From positions 1,860,001-1,924,000 of the forward strand of contig NZ_PEFL01000001.1 of the NCBI RefSeq assembly GCF_002754475.1: a stretch of 64,000 bases of DNA, read 5' to 3'. Both the position numbers and the translations under genes were made by a program. This stretch comes from Comamonas sp. 26. Its GTDB lineage: Bacteria; Pseudomonadota; Gammaproteobacteria; Burkholderiales; Burkholderiaceae_C. The notes under the pieces are model-generated. The model saw only the letters and a list, made by a program, of their open reading frames with translations, was not told where the DNA came from and made no database searches. This document shows positions 35,801-45,988 of this stretch, one piece after another (position 1 is the stretch's first letter; the number at the start of each line of letters is the position of its first letter).

Positions 35801-36853
35801 CTAGATATTGAGATACTTGTGTAGGGAATCCATGATGTGCTCAGAATCAGGGCCAACACCGCGGAGCGTTGCTGAAGCGAAGTTTCGCTGCTTCGGCAAG
35901 CCCACGAAGAAGATGCCAGGGTTTGAAGTAGAAACCCCTTGATGTTGCTTGACGCCTTGTTGTGGATCCAGGATATCCAGTGGCTCAAACGGCTTGATAT
36001 TTGGACGAAAACCTGTCGCGAAGATGATGCTGTCAATTTGATCTTCTGCTCTACTTTGCCAGACTACGCCGCTGGACGTTACTCGCTCAAACATTGAATT
36101 GTGCGCAAACAGACCAGACTTGAGCGCATTTCGGTAAGTGCCGTCATCGAGTACCGGTGTACTTTGATCATTGAGCCAGCGTGTTCTTTCTAGGCCCGTC
36201 CATTTGAGCCAAGAATGGAAGTCGACTCCCAGAATCCGTTGTGGAAAGAACCGAACCTTTTCGCGCGTGGCCAGTGTTACTTTGGCTACTTGCGCAAGTT
36301 CGTAGGCGATTTGCAGCGCAGAGTTTGCGGCTCCAACGACTACAACCTTCTTCCCGACAAAAGGCTGGACATTTCGGTAGGATGAACTGTGAATCTTCAT
36401 TCCCTCAAAGCTGTGGAGACCGGCAATGTTGGGAATGAAGGGACGACTAAATGCGCCAGTCGCGACAACAATTGCTCTCGTAGAAAACTCCATTCCATTT
36501 TCTGAGAGCAGTCGAAATCCACCGCTATCCCGGTACACACGCACGATGCGAATGTTCGGTTGCACCGGCAGTTCGAAATGCTTGCTGTATTGCTCCAAGT
36601 ACTTCACCACTTCGTCGCGTCGAGGGTACGCTGAGGGTGCCCCAGGAAAAGACATTCCAGGAAGAGACGAGTACGAAGCAGGGGAAAACAGTGTGAGACT
36701 GTCGTAGTAGTGGCGCCAGTTCCCCCCTGGTTTATCCTGCTCGTCCAGTATCGTAAAGTCCAAGCCCCGCTGCTTCAGATGCCAGCCGCAGGCCAGTCCT
36801 GCTTGGCCTCCACCAACGACGATTACATCGTGCCTTTTACTTAAATTGTTCAT
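35801..36853 (-). CDS. FAD/NAD(P)-dependent flavoprotein monooxygenase (CzcO/ArsO-like)
   Basis: 350 aa with two Rossmann dinucleotide motifs: VIVVGGGQAGLACGWHLKQR for FAD near the N-terminus, and KKVVVVGAANSALQIAYELA for NADPH around residue 168. It also has the PGGNWRHYYDSLTLFSPASY segment common to this group, and ATGFRPN near the end. It starts 45 bp after the second arsR stop and shares the sequence GCACATAT with the arsR promoter, so it probably belongs to an arsenic-controlled unit. It is a clear paralogue of ArsO at 37.3-38.4 kb. The substrate is unknown. Confidence 0.85.
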   Translation of the reverse strand: MNNLSKRHDVIVVGGGQAGLACGWHLKQRGLDFTILDEQDKPGGNWRHYYDSLTLFSPASYSSLPGMSFPGAPSAYPRRDEVVKYLEQYSKHFELPVQPNIRIVRVYRDSGGFRLLSENGMEFSTRAIVVATGAFSRPFIPNIAGLHSFEGMKIHSSSYRNVQPFVGKKVVVVGAANSALQIAYELAQVAKVTLATREKVRFFPQRILGVDFHSWLKWTGLERTRWLNDQSTPVLDDGTYRNALKSGLFAHNSMFERVTSSGVVWQSRAEDQIDSIIFATGFRPNIKPFEPLDILDPQQGVKQHQGVSTSNPGIFFVGLPKQRNFASATLRGVGPDSEHIMDSLHKYLNI

Positions 36854-36898
36854 TTATGCGCACATATACACATTTCATTGTAAAAAAATGGACAAGAT

Positions 36899-37249
36899 CT
36901 ACAGTGAGGTGGCGGGACAGCAGTGTGCCGCTATGCCTTGAGTATGTTTGAGAATGCCTTCCAGGCGCGCAATGATGGCTGGACCATCCACCTCGTAGAA
37001 CATTTGGCGACCAACTTTGGTGGCTCGCACGATCCGTCCATCCAGCAAGACTTGCAGATGGCGCGACACAACCGATCGCTCTTGAGGAATGTCAGCTGCA
37101 ATCGCGGTCACATCCGCTCTGCCCAATTGCATGACACGCTTGAGCACAGCGACTCGTGTAGGTTCACACAGCGCTCGAAAAAAACTGCTGTCTAGCGATG
37201 CAATTGCGGCCTCAATAGCCTGAGTACGAATTGAAACTTCGGAGGACAT
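36899..37249 (-). CDS. ArsR/SmtB-family repressor (second copy)
   Basis: 116 aa winged-helix repressor. FRALCEPTRVAVLKRVMQ, then QERSVVSRHLQVLLDGRIVR (recognition helix), then the wing MFYEVDGPAIIARLE. No CxC pair lies in the DNA-binding helix. The only cysteines outside the CEP motif are the C-terminal pair IAAHCCPATSL, which suggests the atypical, C-terminal metalloid site seen in some ArsRs. ATG 37249 is chosen; the frame is open to 37327 and ATG 37261 is also possible. An inverted repeat lies immediately upstream. Confidence 0.88.
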   Translation of the reverse strand: MSSEVSIRTQAIEAAIASLDSSFFRALCEPTRVAVLKRVMQLGRADVTAIAADIPQERSVVSRHLQVLLDGRIVRATKVGRQMFYEVDGPAIIARLEGILKHTQGIAAHCCPATSL

Positions 37250-37261
37250 AGTGGCAATCAT

Positions 37262-37281
37262 ATGTGCATAGGTTTGCACAT
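37262..37281. promoter_or_regulatory. Inverted repeat at the second arsR start
   Basis: ATGTGCA (37262-37268) and TGCACAT (37275-37281) are perfect inverted arms with a 6-bp spacer, 13 bp upstream of the arsR start. The minus-strand core GCACATAT recurs at 36860-36867, just before the downstream flavoprotein gene. This suggests both are bound by the same ArsR. Confidence 0.6.
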
Positions 37282-37335
37282 GTAAAGTTGCACCCCACCC
37301 GAGCGTGTCTCCAGAGAGGATGGACAAACAACTTT

Positions 37336-38385
37336 CTACGAGAGGTACTGCTCAACTTCCACGGCGGTGCTTCGCGCCGTGCGCATGACTCCAATGAGCG
37401 TGGCCGACGCAGGCCCGGTCCACTCCCCGTAGCCCACCAGCCATAAACCTGGGACGCCACGCACCTGGGTGCCGTCTACCGCGACTCTGGATTCGTTGAC
37501 AACGCCAAGAGTCTCCAGAGGCTGCAACGCTGGCCTAAAGCCGGTGCACCAGATGATCGCGTCAAAGGGCTTGGTACTTCCGTCGCCCCATTGAGCCCCG
37601 TCCGCCGTGAGCTTCTCGAATGAGCCGACAGAATGCAGCACGCCGCGTTGGCGTGCTTCAAGGACAGGGGGAACCATCACGATATCGCCAAAGCCACCTG
37701 GCAGGTTCTCTGAATCTTTACCCTCCTGCAGAGCCTGCCAGCGCGCAGTGGCCCTCTCGAAGAGTACGCGTCCATCGACCTCGTCCGGTAAAAAGGCTGG
37801 AGGCTCCAGCGTGACCCAGGTCGTGGACTGAGCAACAAGCGAGACCTCCGCCAGGATCTGTGCGCCGGAGTTTCCTCCGCCGACCACCATCACTTTCTTG
37901 CCTTTAAAGGGCTCAGGTGATCGGTACTGAGCTGAGTGCAACTGTTGTCCCTTGAAGGACGCCAAACCCTCAACGTTGGGGACAAATGGATTTCGCCACG
38001 TTCCCGTGGCAAATACAACGGCGCGCGAGTTCCAGCTCCTCGCTTCGGCATTGACCTGGAAGCCTTGCTCAGTGCATTCAATGCCTGTGACGCGAACCGG
38101 CCTCTCGATCTTGAGTTCGTAGCGTGCCTCGTACTTGCGAAGATAGTCGACCACATGGTCACGACTTGGATACTGGTCACCCGAAGCAGGCATCGGCCAT
38201 CCCGCGATGGAACTCCACGAGGCGGGAGAAAAAAGCCTCAGCGAATCCCATCCATGCTGCCAGGCTCCACCACCAGCCTCCTCGGCATCCAGCAGCAGCA
38301 CCGACAGGTTGGTGCGGCGCAGGAAGTACGCCACAGATAGGCCTGCTTGACCAGCTCCGACGATGATCACATCGTGAAACGACAT
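37336..38385 (-). CDS. arsO: ArsO family flavin-dependent monooxygenase
   Basis: 349 aa. The FAD motif [19 protein letters not shown] is at the N-terminus and the NADPH motif [19 protein letters not shown] lies about residue 165. In between is [20 protein letters not shown], with [15 protein letters not shown] and [12 protein letters not shown] following. Genes of this type close many ars operons and are named arsO; their exact reaction on arsenicals is unproven. AGGAGGT sits ideally before ATG 38385. It is 19 bp downstream of the MFS gene, the last gene of the main ars operon. Confidence 0.9.
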   Translation of the reverse strand: MSFHDVIIVGAGQAGLSVAYFLRRTNLSVLLLDAEEAGGGAWQHGWDSLRLFSPASWSSIAGWPMPASGDQYPSRDHVVDYLRKYEARYELKIERPVRVTGIECTEQGFQVNAEARSWNSRAVVFATGTWRNPFVPNVEGLASFKGQQLHSAQYRSPEPFKGKKVMVVGGGNSGAQILAEVSLVAQSTTWVTLEPPAFLPDEVDGRVLFERATARWQALQEGKDSENLPGGFGDIVMVPPVLEARQRGVLHSVGSFEKLTADGAQWGDGSTKPFDAIIWCTGFRPALQPLETLGVVNESRVAVDGTQVRGVPGLWLVGYGEWTGPASATLIGVMRTARSTAVEVEQYLS

Positions 38386-38404
38386 TGGTGACCTCCTTTT
38401 GCCT

Positions 38405-39589
38405 TTATTGCTGTGCACTCACACGCATGGACCACAGAGCCGCAAATGCACTGATCGCCAGCACAGAAGACAGCCACAGAGCCTGGCTGCCCCAGTTTGC
38501 GACAGCCAGCCCGAAAAGAAATGGTGACCCGGCTTGCACGATGCGTGCAGGCACCATGAGCCAGCCTTGACGCTGGCCATATCCTTGAGAGCCAAACACC
38601 TTGAGCGGCAGCGTGCCTATGGCAATCGTCAAGATGCCATTGCCAAGGCCGTGCAGGATGGCAAAGACACTGGCTGCAGACGCACCGGCAAGTCCCAGAC
38701 AGACGGCAGCCAAGGGATGGGCAAGGATGGCCAGGCGAGCAGACAGCAACGGGTGTGCTTTCTTGAGAAAGCTGTATTCCACCAGCCGACCTGCAACCTG
38801 GGCAGGCCCGACCAATGCAGCGGCAGCAATCGAAGCAGCCAAAGTTGCACCGCTGGCCTGAAGAATCTGAGGCAGGTGAGAAGCCATGGCAGTGCTGATG
38901 AACCAGGACGCCGCGAAAACGTAGGCCATCAGATAGGCAGTGCGCTTAAGACTGATGCCTGCGTTGCTTGCGCCCTCAGGCACGGCTCCAGGCGGCTTTT
39001 GTTCTTCGAACACTTCCCTCGGGTTGGGCTTGGCACGCGATAGCAAGGCATTGAGCGGAAGGCCCAGCAGCAGATGCAAGGCGGCCCAGAACATGCATAC
39101 GGCGCGCCAGTCGTACAGGCCTTCCAGATAGCTGGAAAGCGGCCAGCCCACGGTGCTGGCAAAGCCCGCAAAAAGCGTGATTCCGGTAATGGCTGGGCGC
39201 GCATCCTGGCCATACAGGTGCACAACACTGGCAAACGCGGCTTCGTAGAGGCCGCTGCCCATCGCTACACCCATGAGCGCCCACGCCACGAAGATATGCA
39301 GTGTCTGCGTGGCCTGGCTCAACATCAGCAAGCCACAGGCAAAAACCAGATTGCTGGCGAGAAGCACTGACCTTCCGCCAAAGCGATCAATCAATCGGCC
39401 CGCAATAGGGCCTACCGCAGCAGCCACCAGCAAGGCTGCAGAGAAAGCGCCGAACACCAGAGAGTACGAGGTGCTTGTCGACTGACTGATTGGCTTGGCC
39501 AGCACCGCAAGCAAGTAGTACGACGAGGCCCAGGACAGGGTTTGGGCAATCCCGAGAAGGACTGTGACTTGCGTGCGGTTCAGTGCCAT
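38405..39589 (-). CDS. MFS transporter of the ars operon
   Basis: 394 aa with twelve predicted helices in two halves and the MFS loop signature [16 protein letters not shown] between helices 2 and 3. It sits 9 bp downstream of arsH and 19 bp upstream of arsO, so it is part of the operon. MFS proteins in ars clusters export organo- or thio-arsenicals (ArsP, ArsJ and ArsK are functional examples, not all in one family). It lacks an adjacent GAPDH gene, which argues against the ArsJ pathway. The substrate is not deducible. Confidence 0.88.
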   Translation of the reverse strand: MALNRTQVTVLLGIAQTLSWASSYYLLAVLAKPISQSTSTSYSLVFGAFSAALLVAAAVGPIAGRLIDRFGGRSVLLASNLVFACGLLMLSQATQTLHIFVAWALMGVAMGSGLYEAAFASVVHLYGQDARPAITGITLFAGFASTVGWPLSSYLEGLYDWRAVCMFWAALHLLLGLPLNALLSRAKPNPREVFEEQKPPGAVPEGASNAGISLKRTAYLMAYVFAASWFISTAMASHLPQILQASGATLAASIAAAALVGPAQVAGRLVEYSFLKKAHPLLSARLAILAHPLAAVCLGLAGASAASVFAILHGLGNGILTIAIGTLPLKVFGSQGYGQRQGWLMVPARIVQAGSPFLFGLAVANWGSQALWLSSVLAISAFAALWSMRVSAQQ

Positions 39590-39598
39590 CTGTATCGT

Positions 39599-40315
39599 TT
39601 AAATGCTGCGTTGATTGACCCGTTTGGACAGTTCTTCGGCACTTTCACGGCGCTCGCTGTAGCGATCCACCAGGTAGTCCGAACAGTCTCGCGTCAGCAG
39701 CGTGAACTTGACCAGCTCTTCCATCACGTCCACCACCCGTTCGTAATACGAAGAGGGCTTCATCCGGCCAGCCTCATCGAATTCGGCAAATGCCTTGGCA
39801 ACGGACGACTGATTCGGGATGGTGATCATGCGCATCCAGCGACCCAGCACACGCATCTGGTTGACCGCATTGAAGGACTGCGAGCCACCCGAGACTTGCA
39901 TCACCGCCAATGTCTTGCCTTGCGTCGGTCGCACGGCACCAGCGGACAAAGGAATCCAGTCTATCTGCGCTTTGAGGATGCTGCTCATCGCACCATGACG
40001 CTCAGGAGACGTCCAGACCATACCCTCGGCCCATATAGCCAGCTCACGCAGTTCCTTGACCTTCGGGTGATCGTCAGGGGCACCGTCGGGCTGCGGCAGG
40101 CCGCGCGGGTCGAAGATCCTGATCTCGGCACCCATCTTGCGCAGCAGTCGCGCCGCCTCTTCGGTCAGCAGTCGGCTGTAGGAGCGGTCACGAACCGAGC
40201 CATACAACAGCAGAATGCGCGGCGCGTGGGTTGCACGTTTTTGAGGCAACAAGCCTTCGAGGATAGGTTTTTCAAATACCTGTTCATCGATGTTGGGGAG
40301 GTCAGAGCTTGCCAA
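39599..40315 (-). CDS. arsH: ArsH, NADPH-dependent FMN reductase
   Basis: About 238 aa from TTG 40315. The flavodoxin-like FMN site is [20 protein letters not shown], followed by [21 protein letters not shown] and [20 protein letters not shown], all typical of ArsH. It oxidises trivalent organoarsenicals and reduces quinones or metals with NADPH. The frame has no ATG before residue 70. TTG 40315, with AAAGG upstream, gives the usual opening [14 protein letters not shown] 40348 is an alternative. It overlaps the arsC end, so the two are coupled. Confidence 0.94.
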   Translation of the reverse strand: MASSDLPNIDEQVFEKPILEGLLPQKRATHAPRILLLYGSVRDRSYSRLLTEEAARLLRKMGAEIRIFDPRGLPQPDGAPDDHPKVKELRELAIWAEGMVWTSPERHGAMSSILKAQIDWIPLSAGAVRPTQGKTLAVMQVSGGSQSFNAVNQMRVLGRWMRMITIPNQSSVAKAFAEFDEAGRMKPSSYYERVVDVMEELVKFTLLTRDCSDYLVDRYSERRESAEELSKRVNQRSI

Positions 40316-40733
40316 TTCGTTGGCCTTTCGAGTCAATGACGGTTTCACCGTCTTCTTTGGAAAATGCAGCTTGTTGGGGCTGAGGGAGGATCTCCAGTAC
40401 GGCCTCCGAGGGACGGCACAGCCGGGTTCCCATAGGGGTGACCACTATCGGACGATTGATCAGGATGGGGTGTTGGAGCATGAAATCAATCAATTGCTCA
40501 TCCGTCCATTTGGGCTCGCCCAGGCCCAGATCGTCATACGGCGTACCTTTTTGGCGCAACACATCGCGCACGGGCATGCCCATGGCTTGGATCAGGCCCA
40601 CTAGGGTGGCGCGATCAGGGGGTGTCTTGAGGTACTCAATGACCTTGGGCTCTTCCCCGCTGTTGCGGATCAGGGCCAGAACATTGCGGGAGGTACCGCA
40701 AGCAGGGTTGTGGTAGATCGTGATGTCGCTCAT
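40302..40733 (-). CDS. arsC: Arsenate reductase, glutaredoxin type
   Basis: 143 aa. The catalytic Cys is in [18 protein letters not shown] near residue 12. The arsenate-binding arginines are found in the usual context, with [20 protein letters not shown] at 92-111. It reduces arsenate to arsenite using glutathione and glutaredoxin. ATG 40733 is chosen over an upstream start because the fold begins [10 protein letters not shown]. It is 25 bp after arsB, and its end overlaps arsH. Confidence 0.96.
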   Translation of the reverse strand: MSDITIYHNPACGTSRNVLALIRNSGEEPKVIEYLKTPPDRATLVGLIQAMGMPVRDVLRQKGTPYDDLGLGEPKWTDEQLIDFMLQHPILINRPIVVTPMGTRLCRPSEAVLEILPQPQQAAFSKEDGETVIDSKGQRIGKL

Positions 40734-40758
40734 AGCGCTAGATTCCCGTTGCAAAGGT

Positions 40759-42048
40759 TCATGACGCCACGCTGAGCCGCAAAGCCAGCGCTGCGAGGGT
40801 AATGAGCAGCACGGGCATGGTCAGCACCGCACCGACTTTGAAGTAGTAGCCCCAGCCAATCGTTGTGCCTTTCTTGGCGAGCACATGCAGCCAAAGGAGC
40901 GTGGCCAGGCTGCCAATCGGCGTGATCTTGGGACCCAGATCGCAGCCAATCACATTGGCGTACACCATGGCTTCCTTGACTGCCCCTGTGGCCGTGGATG
41001 CATCGATGGACAAGGCTCCGATCAGGACCGTGGGCATGTTGTTCATGATGGAAGACAGCACCGCAGACAGCACGCCTGTGCCCAGTGAAGCGGTCCACAC
41101 GCCACCGGCTGCAAACTGGTTCAGCAACATGGCGATGTAATCCGTAAGGCCCGCGTTGCGCAGCCCATAGACCACCAGATACATCCCCAGCGAGAACACC
41201 ACGATCTGCCACGGAGCACCATGAAGTACTTTCCTGGTGCTGATGACATGACCACGCGCAGCCACAGCCAGCAAGATCGCAGCCCCCACGGCGGCCACGG
41301 CGCTGACGGGGACGCCCAGGGGCTCCAGCGCGAAGAAGCCGACCAGCAGCAAGACCAACACGACCCAGCCAGCCTGAAAGGTGGCCAGATCCTTGATTGC
41401 AGCCGATGGCGACTTGAGCTGAGCTACGTCGTAAGTGGCAGGAATATCGCGTCGGAAAAACAGCAGCAATACACCCAAGCTCGCCAGGACCGAGGCGATG
41501 TTGACGGGAACCATCACCGATGCGTAGTCATTGAAGCCGATCTTGAAAAAGTCGGCGGAGACGATATTCACCAGGTTGGAGACGATCAGAGGCAAGCTCG
41601 CTGTGTCTGCAATAAACCCGGCGGCCATGACAAACGCCAGCGTTGCAGCCGGAGAAAAGCCCAACGCCACCAGCTTTGCCATCACGATGGGCGTGAGAAT
41701 CAGTGCCGCGCCATCATTGGCGAACAGGGCTGACACGGCAGCACCCAGCAGCACGATGAAAGCAAACAGCTTGACTCCGCTGCCGCCACCCCAGCGGGCA
41801 AAGTGCAATGCGGCCCATTCGAAGAAACCGGCCTCGTCCAGCAAAAGGCTGATGATGATGACGGCAACAAAGGTCGCCGTGGCATTCCAGACGATATGCC
41901 AGACCACCGGAATATCGGCTAAGTGCACGACCCCCAGCAGCAGCGCGATACCGGCCCCAATCGAGGCGCTCCAGCCAATACCAAGGCCGCGTGGCTGCCA
42001 GATAACCAGCGTCAGAGTGAAGATGAAAATCAGGATGGCCGTCAACAT
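40759..42048 (-). CDS. arsB: Arsenite efflux pump ArsB
   Basis: 429 aa with about twelve membrane helices. Characteristic pieces are the N-terminal [50 protein letters not shown] and [20 protein letters not shown]. ArsB expels arsenite and antimonite driven by proton exchange. It lies between the two arsenate reductase genes. No arsA or arsD is present, so it acts without an ATPase. Confidence 0.96.
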   Translation of the reverse strand: MLTAILIFIFTLTLVIWQPRGLGIGWSASIGAGIALLLGVVHLADIPVVWHIVWNATATFVAVIIISLLLDEAGFFEWAALHFARWGGGSGVKLFAFIVLLGAAVSALFANDGAALILTPIVMAKLVALGFSPAATLAFVMAAGFIADTASLPLIVSNLVNIVSADFFKIGFNDYASVMVPVNIASVLASLGVLLLFFRRDIPATYDVAQLKSPSAAIKDLATFQAGWVVLVLLLVGFFALEPLGVPVSAVAAVGAAILLAVAARGHVISTRKVLHGAPWQIVVFSLGMYLVVYGLRNAGLTDYIAMLLNQFAAGGVWTASLGTGVLSAVLSSIMNNMPTVLIGALSIDASTATGAVKEAMVYANVIGCDLGPKITPIGSLATLLWLHVLAKKGTTIGWGYYFKVGAVLTMPVLLITLAALALRLSVAS

Positions 42049-42171
42049 GACGTATAGGTCCTAGAAAAAGCTATGGGCCGGCATTAGTGCCGCGCACCGC
42101 GTGCGGGCGTCATTGATACCTGGTGCTGAAATCCAGACGCTGGATCTGGATCGCAATTGAACTAACGAGAT

Positions 42172-42678
42172 TTAGTGCGAAGAGAGTTCACGCGCCGTGG
42201 ACTGCAGCACTGCCTGCTCCAGCTTTTGCGCCGGGAGATTCACCAATAGCTCCAGGCGACGACGAATCATGTGCATCGTCTGCCGGAAGGCTTCCAGCTT
42301 TGCTTCGTCAGAGGCCTCGCCCTCCGAGGGGTCCGGGTAGCCCCAATGCGCTGTGGCGGGATGACCAGGCCAAAACGGACACACTTCACCAGCGGCGTTG
42401 TCACACACGGTGATGATCAGGTCCATGTGCGGCGCGCCAGGCACAGCAAATTCGTCCCAGCTCTTGCTGCGCAAACCATCTACCGAGACACCAGCCTTTT
42501 GCAGCACTTGCAGCCCCAGCGGATTGGGTTGCTGATTCTCGCGGGGGCTGCTGCCCGCCGAATAGGCTTTAAAACGGCCTTGGCCCATATCGTTGAGCAA
42601 GGCCTCGGCCAAGATGCTGCGTGCCGAATTGTGAGTGCACAGGAACAGGACGTTCAGGGGAGCTTTGTTGTCAGACAT
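42172..42678 (-). CDS. Arsenate reductase, low-molecular-weight phosphatase type
   Basis: 168 aa. The phosphatase P-loop is FLCTHNSARSILAEALLN (C-x5-R form), with later cysteines near VCDNAAGEVCPFWPG and the acid loop HWGYPDPSEGE. This is the fold of thioredoxin-coupled ArsC and Wzb-like phosphatases. It is fused into an operon with arsR and arsB, which favours arsenate. It complements the glutaredoxin-type ArsC in the same operon. ATG 42678 is chosen over 42753, since the extra residues are not conserved-looking. Confidence 0.9.
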   Translation of the reverse strand: MSDNKAPLNVLFLCTHNSARSILAEALLNDMGQGRFKAYSAGSSPRENQQPNPLGLQVLQKAGVSVDGLRSKSWDEFAVPGAPHMDLIITVCDNAAGEVCPFWPGHPATAHWGYPDPSEGEASDEAKLEAFRQTMHMIRRRLELLVNLPAQKLEQAVLQSTARELSSH

Positions 42679-42724
42679 GGTTTTAGCAGCGGGACTTAAG
42701 GATGGGAAAAGGTTGCAGCGACGC

Positions 42725-43048
42725 TTAGCACTCGCATGACGCAACGGCGTCATCGGTACAAACCGCGCCCTGGCAGCAGTTCTCGGTGAGATATGCCAAC
42801 AGATCGTTCATCACGGGGAAGGCCGCGCGATAGAGCACGTTGCGGCCCTGGCGCTCCTGGGTGACCAGGTCGGCATGAAAAAGCTCTTTCAAATGAAAGG
42901 ACAGCGCGTTCGGCGCGATGCCTAGCTGCTCAGCTAAGGCACTAGGTGTCAGGCCTTCAGGACCAGCAACAACAAGGGCGCGAAATACGCGCAATCGGGC
43001 CTCGTGAGCCAGAGCGGAGAGTGAGCGAATGACGTTTGCTTCTTGCAT
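42725..43048 (-). CDS. arsR: ArsR-family repressor of the ars operon
   Basis: 107 aa winged-helix repressor: LAHEARLRVFRALVVAGPEG, LAEQLGIAPNALSFHLKELF (recognition helix), and wing LVTQERQGRNVLYRAAF. Cysteines cluster at the end (NCCQGAVCTDDAVASCEC) rather than in the DNA-binding helix, so arsenite would be held by a C-terminal site. It is first in the minus-strand ars operon. ATG 43048 or 43063 could be the start. A TCAATTATTGA palindrome lies just upstream. Confidence 0.92.
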   Translation of the reverse strand: MQEANVIRSLSALAHEARLRVFRALVVAGPEGLTPSALAEQLGIAPNALSFHLKELFHADLVTQERQGRNVLYRAAFPVMNDLLAYLTENCCQGAVCTDDAVASCEC

Positions 43049-43062
43049 GAGTTGATAATACA

Positions 43063-43073
43063 TCAATTATTGA
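43063..43073. promoter_or_regulatory. TCAAT-T-ATTGA palindrome, probable ArsR operator
   Basis: An 11-bp palindrome immediately upstream of arsR in AT-rich DNA. ArsR-type repressors bind such short AT-rich inverted repeats at their own promoter. If the gene starts at 43063 the site would overlap the start codon. Confidence 0.5.
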
Positions 43074-43171
43074 ATTAATGTATAGAGCTATGAGCAAAGT
43101 CGACCCCTCCATAAATGCAGCTTATGGCGAAAGGGGCCGAATCAGTGATTTCGTAGACACTGGTCGCTAAT

Positions 43172-45691
43172 TCAGTTGAGGCGATTCGACTTACTCAACC
43201 GCAGCGCGTTGAAGATCACAGATGCTGAACTTAAGCTCATTGCTAACGCTGCGATCATTGGCGAAAGAAGCCACCCAGTGAACGGGTACAGAACTCCCGC
43301 AGCAATCGGCACACCAATTCCGTTGTATATAAAGGCAAATAGTAAGTTCTGCCGCATGTTGCGCACTGTGTCAGTTGAGATTTCACGCGACTGGGCAATG
43401 CCACGCAAATCACCCTTGACCAGCGTGATCTGACCGCTGTTCATGGCTACGTCGGTCCCTGTTCCCATGGCTACACCTACATCAGCTTTTGCCAAGGCCG
43501 GCGCATCGTTGATCCCGTCACCAGCCATGGCAACCACATGGCCTTCACTTTGCAATCGCTCCACGAGAGCTAGCTTGTCGGCGGGCTTGACTTCGCCATG
43601 GACTTCATCAATTCCAAGCTTGGCACCAACAGCCTTGGCTGTGGTCAGACCATCTCCGGTTGCCATGACAATTCGCAAGCCGCTTGCATGAAGCGTTTGG
43701 ATGGCATCCAGAGTGCTAGCTTTGATAGGGTCTGTTACCGCCAGAATGCCCGCGAACTTCCCATCAGCCGCTAAATGCATGATGCTTGCACCCTCTCCTC
43801 GCAGGCGTTCTCCGTCCGCTTGCAAGGAAGATACAGATACGCCTTCTTGAGCCATCAATGTGGTGTTGCCTAATGCCAAGCGCCGCCCCTCAACGGTTCC
43901 ACGTACACCAATACCGCTGGCGGAATCGAAGTCCAAAGGTTTAGCGAGTTGCAAGCCTTGTTCACGTGCAGCTCGGACGATGGCATCCGCAAGCGGATGC
44001 TCGCTACCCTGATCCAAGCTAGCGGCAAGCCTCAAAACTTCGTCAGCGGTGAAACCTGGAGCAGGAATCGCTTTATCGAACGCAGGCCGACCTTCTGTAA
44101 GGGTGCCCGTTTTATCTACGATGAGCGTATCCACTTCACGCATTTTTTCGATGGCACCTGCGTCACGGAACAAAACGCCTTGCTCTGCAGCGCGCCCTGT
44201 GGCCACCATTACTGACATGGGTGTGGCCAAACCTAGCGCGCATGGGCAGGCGATGATGAGTACCGCGACGGCATTGATCAACCCAAACACCCAACTGGGC
44301 TCTGGGCCAAAAATGCCCCAGACGAAGAAGGTCACTACAGCGACTAGCACGACAACCAGAACGAACTTTCCAGCCACTACGTCGGCCATTCGCTGCATCG
44401 GTGCCTTCGACCGTTGGGCCGATGCAACCATCTGAACGATCTGGGAAAGCATGGTGGCAGCCCCCACCTTTTCTGACCTCATGACCAGAGCTCCACTCGT
44501 ATTGAGTGTGGCGCCGATCAGTTTGTCGTCAACGCGCTTTGTCACAGGTATTGGCTCGCCCGTGAGCATCGATTCATCAACGGCGCTTTGACCTTCCGTG
44601 ACAATGCCATCCACGGGTACTTTCTCGCCTGGACGTACGCGCAGCAGGTCTCCGACATGCACGTGGCTGAGGGGAACATCTTCCTCACTGCCATCTGCAT
44701 TGATACGCCTTGCCGTCTTAGGAGCTAGGCTAAGCAATGATTTGATAGCGGCCGAGGTCTGAGAGCGAGCCTTCAGCTCAATGATCTGCCCCAACATGGT
44801 CAAAGAAATGATGACCACCGCTGCCTCGAAATAAACAGCTACACGGCCCATGGATACGAACGAGTCGGGAAACACACCAGGTGCCAGCGTCGCTACGAGG
44901 CTGTAGACAAAGGCGGCTCCCGATCCCAAGCTGATCAACGTCCACATGTTCGGACTGCGGTGGATGATTGACTGCCAGCCTCGAACAAAAAAGGGCCAGC
45001 CCGTCCATAGCACCACGGGCAGGGAAAGAGTCAACTCGACCCATGTTTGGGTCTGCATAGTGAACCAGCCGAACTTGTGTCCGAACATGGCCAGAGTGGT
45101 AACAATCAGGGTGAGTGGTAGCGTCCACCAGAATCGCCGTTGAAAGTCTTGCAACTCGCTGTTGTCCTCTTCTCCAACCGGGATCAGTGGCTCCAGAGTC
45201 ATTCCGCATTTAGGGCAGTTTCCGGGATGATCTTGCCGGACCTCCGGATGCATCGGGCAGGTATAGATCGTTCCGGCGGGAACCACGCCCGAGTCATCAA
45301 ACGATTTCTGATCTGAATGACTTGCAGCCACATGAGCATGTTCGTGCGAGCTGAGCAACTGGGCCTCAGGCACTAAATGCATTTGGCATTTAGGACAACG
45401 CCCCGGATGATCTTGATGGACTTCAGGATGCATTGGGCATACATAGACTGAGCCCTCTACTGCGTGATCCGCCTGCCCGCTACTCGATATGAATTGCGCA
45501 GGGGCATGAGCAAATTTTTGCTGGCAATCGGCACTACAGAAGCGATAGGTCCGTCCCTCGTGAACTATCTGATGAGGCGACTGTAGAGAGACAGTCATGC
45601 CGCAAACAGGATCCTTCAAAGGCTCAGCCTCAGTCATGGTGTTTTCCAACTCAACTGACTCTGAAGAAGATCGATGCTGATGATGATGCAT
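43172..45691 (-). CDS. copA: Cu(I)/Ag(I)-exporting P1B-type ATPase
   Basis: 839 aa. The N-terminus is His-rich, then a YHS domain (DPVCGMTV), then two heavy-metal-binding HMBD motifs ([18 protein letters not shown]), instead of the usual HMA domains. Eight membrane helices carry [11 protein letters not shown], the CPC ion path. The phosphorylation site is DKTGTLTEG, the actuator has LTGEPIPV, and the hinge has [10 protein letters not shown]. The family exports monovalent copper or silver. The start at 45691 has AAGG about 9 nt upstream. A MerR-type promoter sits just before it. It is separate from the copABCD unit. Confidence 0.95.
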   Translation of the reverse strand: MHHHQHRSSSESVELENTMTEAEPLKDPVCGMTVSLQSPHQIVHEGRTYRFCSADCQQKFAHAPAQFISSSGQADHAVEGSVYVCPMHPEVHQDHPGRCPKCQMHLVPEAQLLSSHEHAHVAASHSDQKSFDDSGVVPAGTIYTCPMHPEVRQDHPGNCPKCGMTLEPLIPVGEEDNSELQDFQRRFWWTLPLTLIVTTLAMFGHKFGWFTMQTQTWVELTLSLPVVLWTGWPFFVRGWQSIIHRSPNMWTLISLGSGAAFVYSLVATLAPGVFPDSFVSMGRVAVYFEAAVVIISLTMLGQIIELKARSQTSAAIKSLLSLAPKTARRINADGSEEDVPLSHVHVGDLLRVRPGEKVPVDGIVTEGQSAVDESMLTGEPIPVTKRVDDKLIGATLNTSGALVMRSEKVGAATMLSQIVQMVASAQRSKAPMQRMADVVAGKFVLVVVLVAVVTFFVWGIFGPEPSWVFGLINAVAVLIIACPCALGLATPMSVMVATGRAAEQGVLFRDAGAIEKMREVDTLIVDKTGTLTEGRPAFDKAIPAPGFTADEVLRLAASLDQGSEHPLADAIVRAAREQGLQLAKPLDFDSASGIGVRGTVEGRRLALGNTTLMAQEGVSVSSLQADGERLRGEGASIMHLAADGKFAGILAVTDPIKASTLDAIQTLHASGLRIVMATGDGLTTAKAVGAKLGIDEVHGEVKPADKLALVERLQSEGHVVAMAGDGINDAPALAKADVGVAMGTGTDVAMNSGQITLVKGDLRGIAQSREISTDTVRNMRQNLLFAFIYNGIGVPIAAGVLYPFTGWLLSPMIAALAMSLSSASVIFNALRLSKSNRLN

Positions 45692-45988
45692 GCCGATGGC
45701 CCTTCACGATGTTGGATCGATTCTTGGCCCTTACACCATGTGAATGTCAAGCCAGAATCTGCTCGAAAAACAACTCTATCCACCTATTCTGAGATAGCGC
45801 AATCAGAGTTCGCTGCTTGTGGCCATCTCAATTTAAGAAATAGTTCTTTGTTGAGATGGCCTTTGTCTGACTACATGACGCGGACGCCATCCAAGCATGA
45901 ATCGACGGAAGCGTTTTACCCTTCCTATCAGTGTCTACGTCTGCTTAGAGCAGCTCCGCTTCTGCTGTCGGTGGTTGATCTCGGAGGA
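45692..45988. other. Promoter gap upstream of the copper ATPase
   Basis: 297 bp between the copA ATPase start and the copD stop, both on the minus strand. It contains the MerR-type promoter at 45720-45750. Remaining open frames are short and have no coding look. Confidence 0.6.
45720..45750 (-). promoter_or_regulatory. CueR/MerR-type promoter of the copper ATPase gene
   Basis: On the minus strand TTGACA (45750-45745) and AAGAAT (45725-45720) are separated by 19 bp containing the imperfect dyad TTCACATGGTGTAA. The over-long spacer with a central dyad is the hallmark of MerR-family activated promoters. Almost the same sequence precedes the CopZ-like gene. Confidence 0.7.

Noticed and set aside
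36899..37327. Long start of the second ArsR at 37327
   Set aside because: It would place the operator-like inverted repeat inside the gene, and the extra residues do not fit the family.
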